DNA from: an uncultured Ruminococcus sp.
GTDB taxonomy: Bacteria; Bacillota; Clostridia; Oscillospirales; Ruminococcaceae
DNA length: 6,280 nucleotides
Direction: 5' to 3'
Assembly (NCBI GenBank): GCA_947173865.1
Contig: CAMWGS010000124.1
Span: 1-6,280 of the forward strand
Shown here one piece after another: positions 5,687 to 6,280 of this stretch (position 1 is its first letter; the number at the start of each line of letters is the position of its first letter). Below the pieces are notes generated by a model, which did no database searches, was not told the origin of the DNA, and saw nothing but the letters and a program-made list of their open reading frames with translations. The position numbers and the translations under genes were made by a program.

Positions 5687-6280
5687 TTAATAGTTTCGTT
5701 CTGCGTTTTCTATAGCCTGTTCAAGCATTTTGTCCAGAAGATATGGGAGAGACATACCGAGATGTTCCATAAGTTTCGGATATATGCTGTTTTTACGCAG
5801 ACCCGGAGCAACGCCGATTTTGTTGAGAAGAAGTTCACCGTCATCTGTCAGGAAGAAATCAATTCTTGCCATGCCCTTACAGTTGAGTGCTTTGAATGCC
5901 TGCACAGCAGTTTCACGGATTTTATTCTGAACATCGTTCGGCAGGTCGGCAGGTACGGTAAGGTCGTCACCCGAAGTCGCACTGAAATCATTTGGGTCAT
6001 AGGTACGGATATTTTCCGTTATTTCACCTATGCACGAGGAAAATGGTGAATCATATCCGAAAACAGCAGCTTCAAGTTTACGTCCCTCAATGAACTTTTC
6101 AACGACAACTTTATTATCGTTTGAAAATGCAACTTTTACAGCGGAAACAAGAGATTCCTGACTGTCTGCGAAACTTGTTCCTGCGTCACTTCCACTGTTG
6201 GCGGGTTTTACAATGAGAGGGAAACCGAGTTCGTCGGCAATTTTTTCACAGCATTTGTCAATTTCGCTCAGTTCTCTTTG
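5687..6280 (-). CDS. D-alanine--D-alanine ligase-family ATP-grasp protein, C-terminal part, with degenerate active site (runs off right edge)
   Basis: The frame is open from the right edge to TAA at 5687-5689: 197 codons, lacking roughly the first 120 residues. It aligns to Ddl over the ATP-grasp core: FPLIVKPANSGSDAG, VVVEKFIEGRKLEAAV, PIGEI-like CIGEI, VPADLP, CKGMARIDFFL and APGLRKNSIYPKLM. Ddl joins two D-Ala for peptidoglycan. Against E. coli DdlB (numbering from memory), it keeps K144, S150, E180, K181, R255, D257, G276 and S281. It has Lys for the Mg2+ ligand E270 (codon 5819-5821), Gly for N272 (5813-5815), Lys for E187, and Phe-Ser for omega-loop K215-Y216 (in 5981-6001). These losses argue against normal ligase activity. 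The frame has no stop or frameshift, so a maintained paralogue with another role is more likely than a decaying gene. Co-transcription with DUF1934 and argS is likely. Confidence 0.88.
   Translation of the reverse strand, partial: QRELSEIDKCCEKIADELGFPLIVKPANSGSDAGTSFADSQESLVSAVKVAFSNDNKVVVEKFIEGRKLEAAVFGYDSPFSSCIGEITENIRTYDPNDFSATSGDDLTVPADLPNDVQNKIRETAVQAFKALNCKGMARIDFFLTDDGELLLNKIGVAPGLRKNSIYPKLMEHLGMSLPYLLDKMLEQAIENAERNY

Noticed and set aside
5903..5905. GTG as a possible start of a short 72-residue protein at the end of the Ddl-like gene
   Set aside because: The same frame is open and clearly Ddl-like for all codons upstream to the window edge, so this is an internal Val codon (V-Q-A-F-K-A-L).

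Overview
The window reads as an ordinary chromosomal stretch of a low-to-moderate GC Gram-positive bacterium, most likely a clostridial (Ruminococcus/Oscillospiraceae-like) Firmicute. The reasons are AT-rich spacers, strong AGGAGG-type ribosome sites, TTG starts, a DUF1934 gene directly ahead of argS (an order also known from Bacillus), and an ftsE-ftsX pair followed by a secreted-protein gene. No phage, IS element, CRISPR array, tRNA or rRNA was seen. All genes lie on the minus strand, so transcription runs from the right edge to the left.

Layout in transcription order: (1) the last 197 codons of a D-Ala-D-Ala ligase-family ATP-grasp protein, running off the right edge; (2) a small DUF1934 (YwiB-like) gene, for which I place the start at a TTG; (3) argS, arginyl-tRNA synthetase. 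These three are tightly packed and look like one operon. A 263-base AT-rich spacer follows. It is rich in TTACAAA/TGTWA elements and carries two near-identical TACA-N3-TGTA palindromes. (4) Next comes a CdaR/PucR-type regulator. A 62-base gap with a strong GC-rich hairpin leads to (5) ftsE, starting with TTG, and (6) ftsX, overlapping ftsE by ATGA. (7) The first 25 codons of a signal-peptide protein run off the left edge.

The genes combine a cell-wall/division theme (Ddl-like protein, FtsEX, an exported protein that may act with FtsEX) with translation (argS) and a ligand-sensing regulator. Three points stand out. First, the Ddl-family protein aligns without gaps to Ddl through its C-terminal core, yet it has lost two of the three Mg2+ ligands and the catalytic omega-loop Lys-Tyr. 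It may therefore be a non-catalytic or repurposed paralogue. Second, FtsE carries a roughly 125-residue acidic tail that ends in a duplicated A-D-(D/E)-I-I-A-A-I motif. Third, the exported-protein gene has its Shine-Dalgarno 21 nt from the ATG with a small hairpin between, and one arm of that hairpin can pair instead with a segment inside the coding region.
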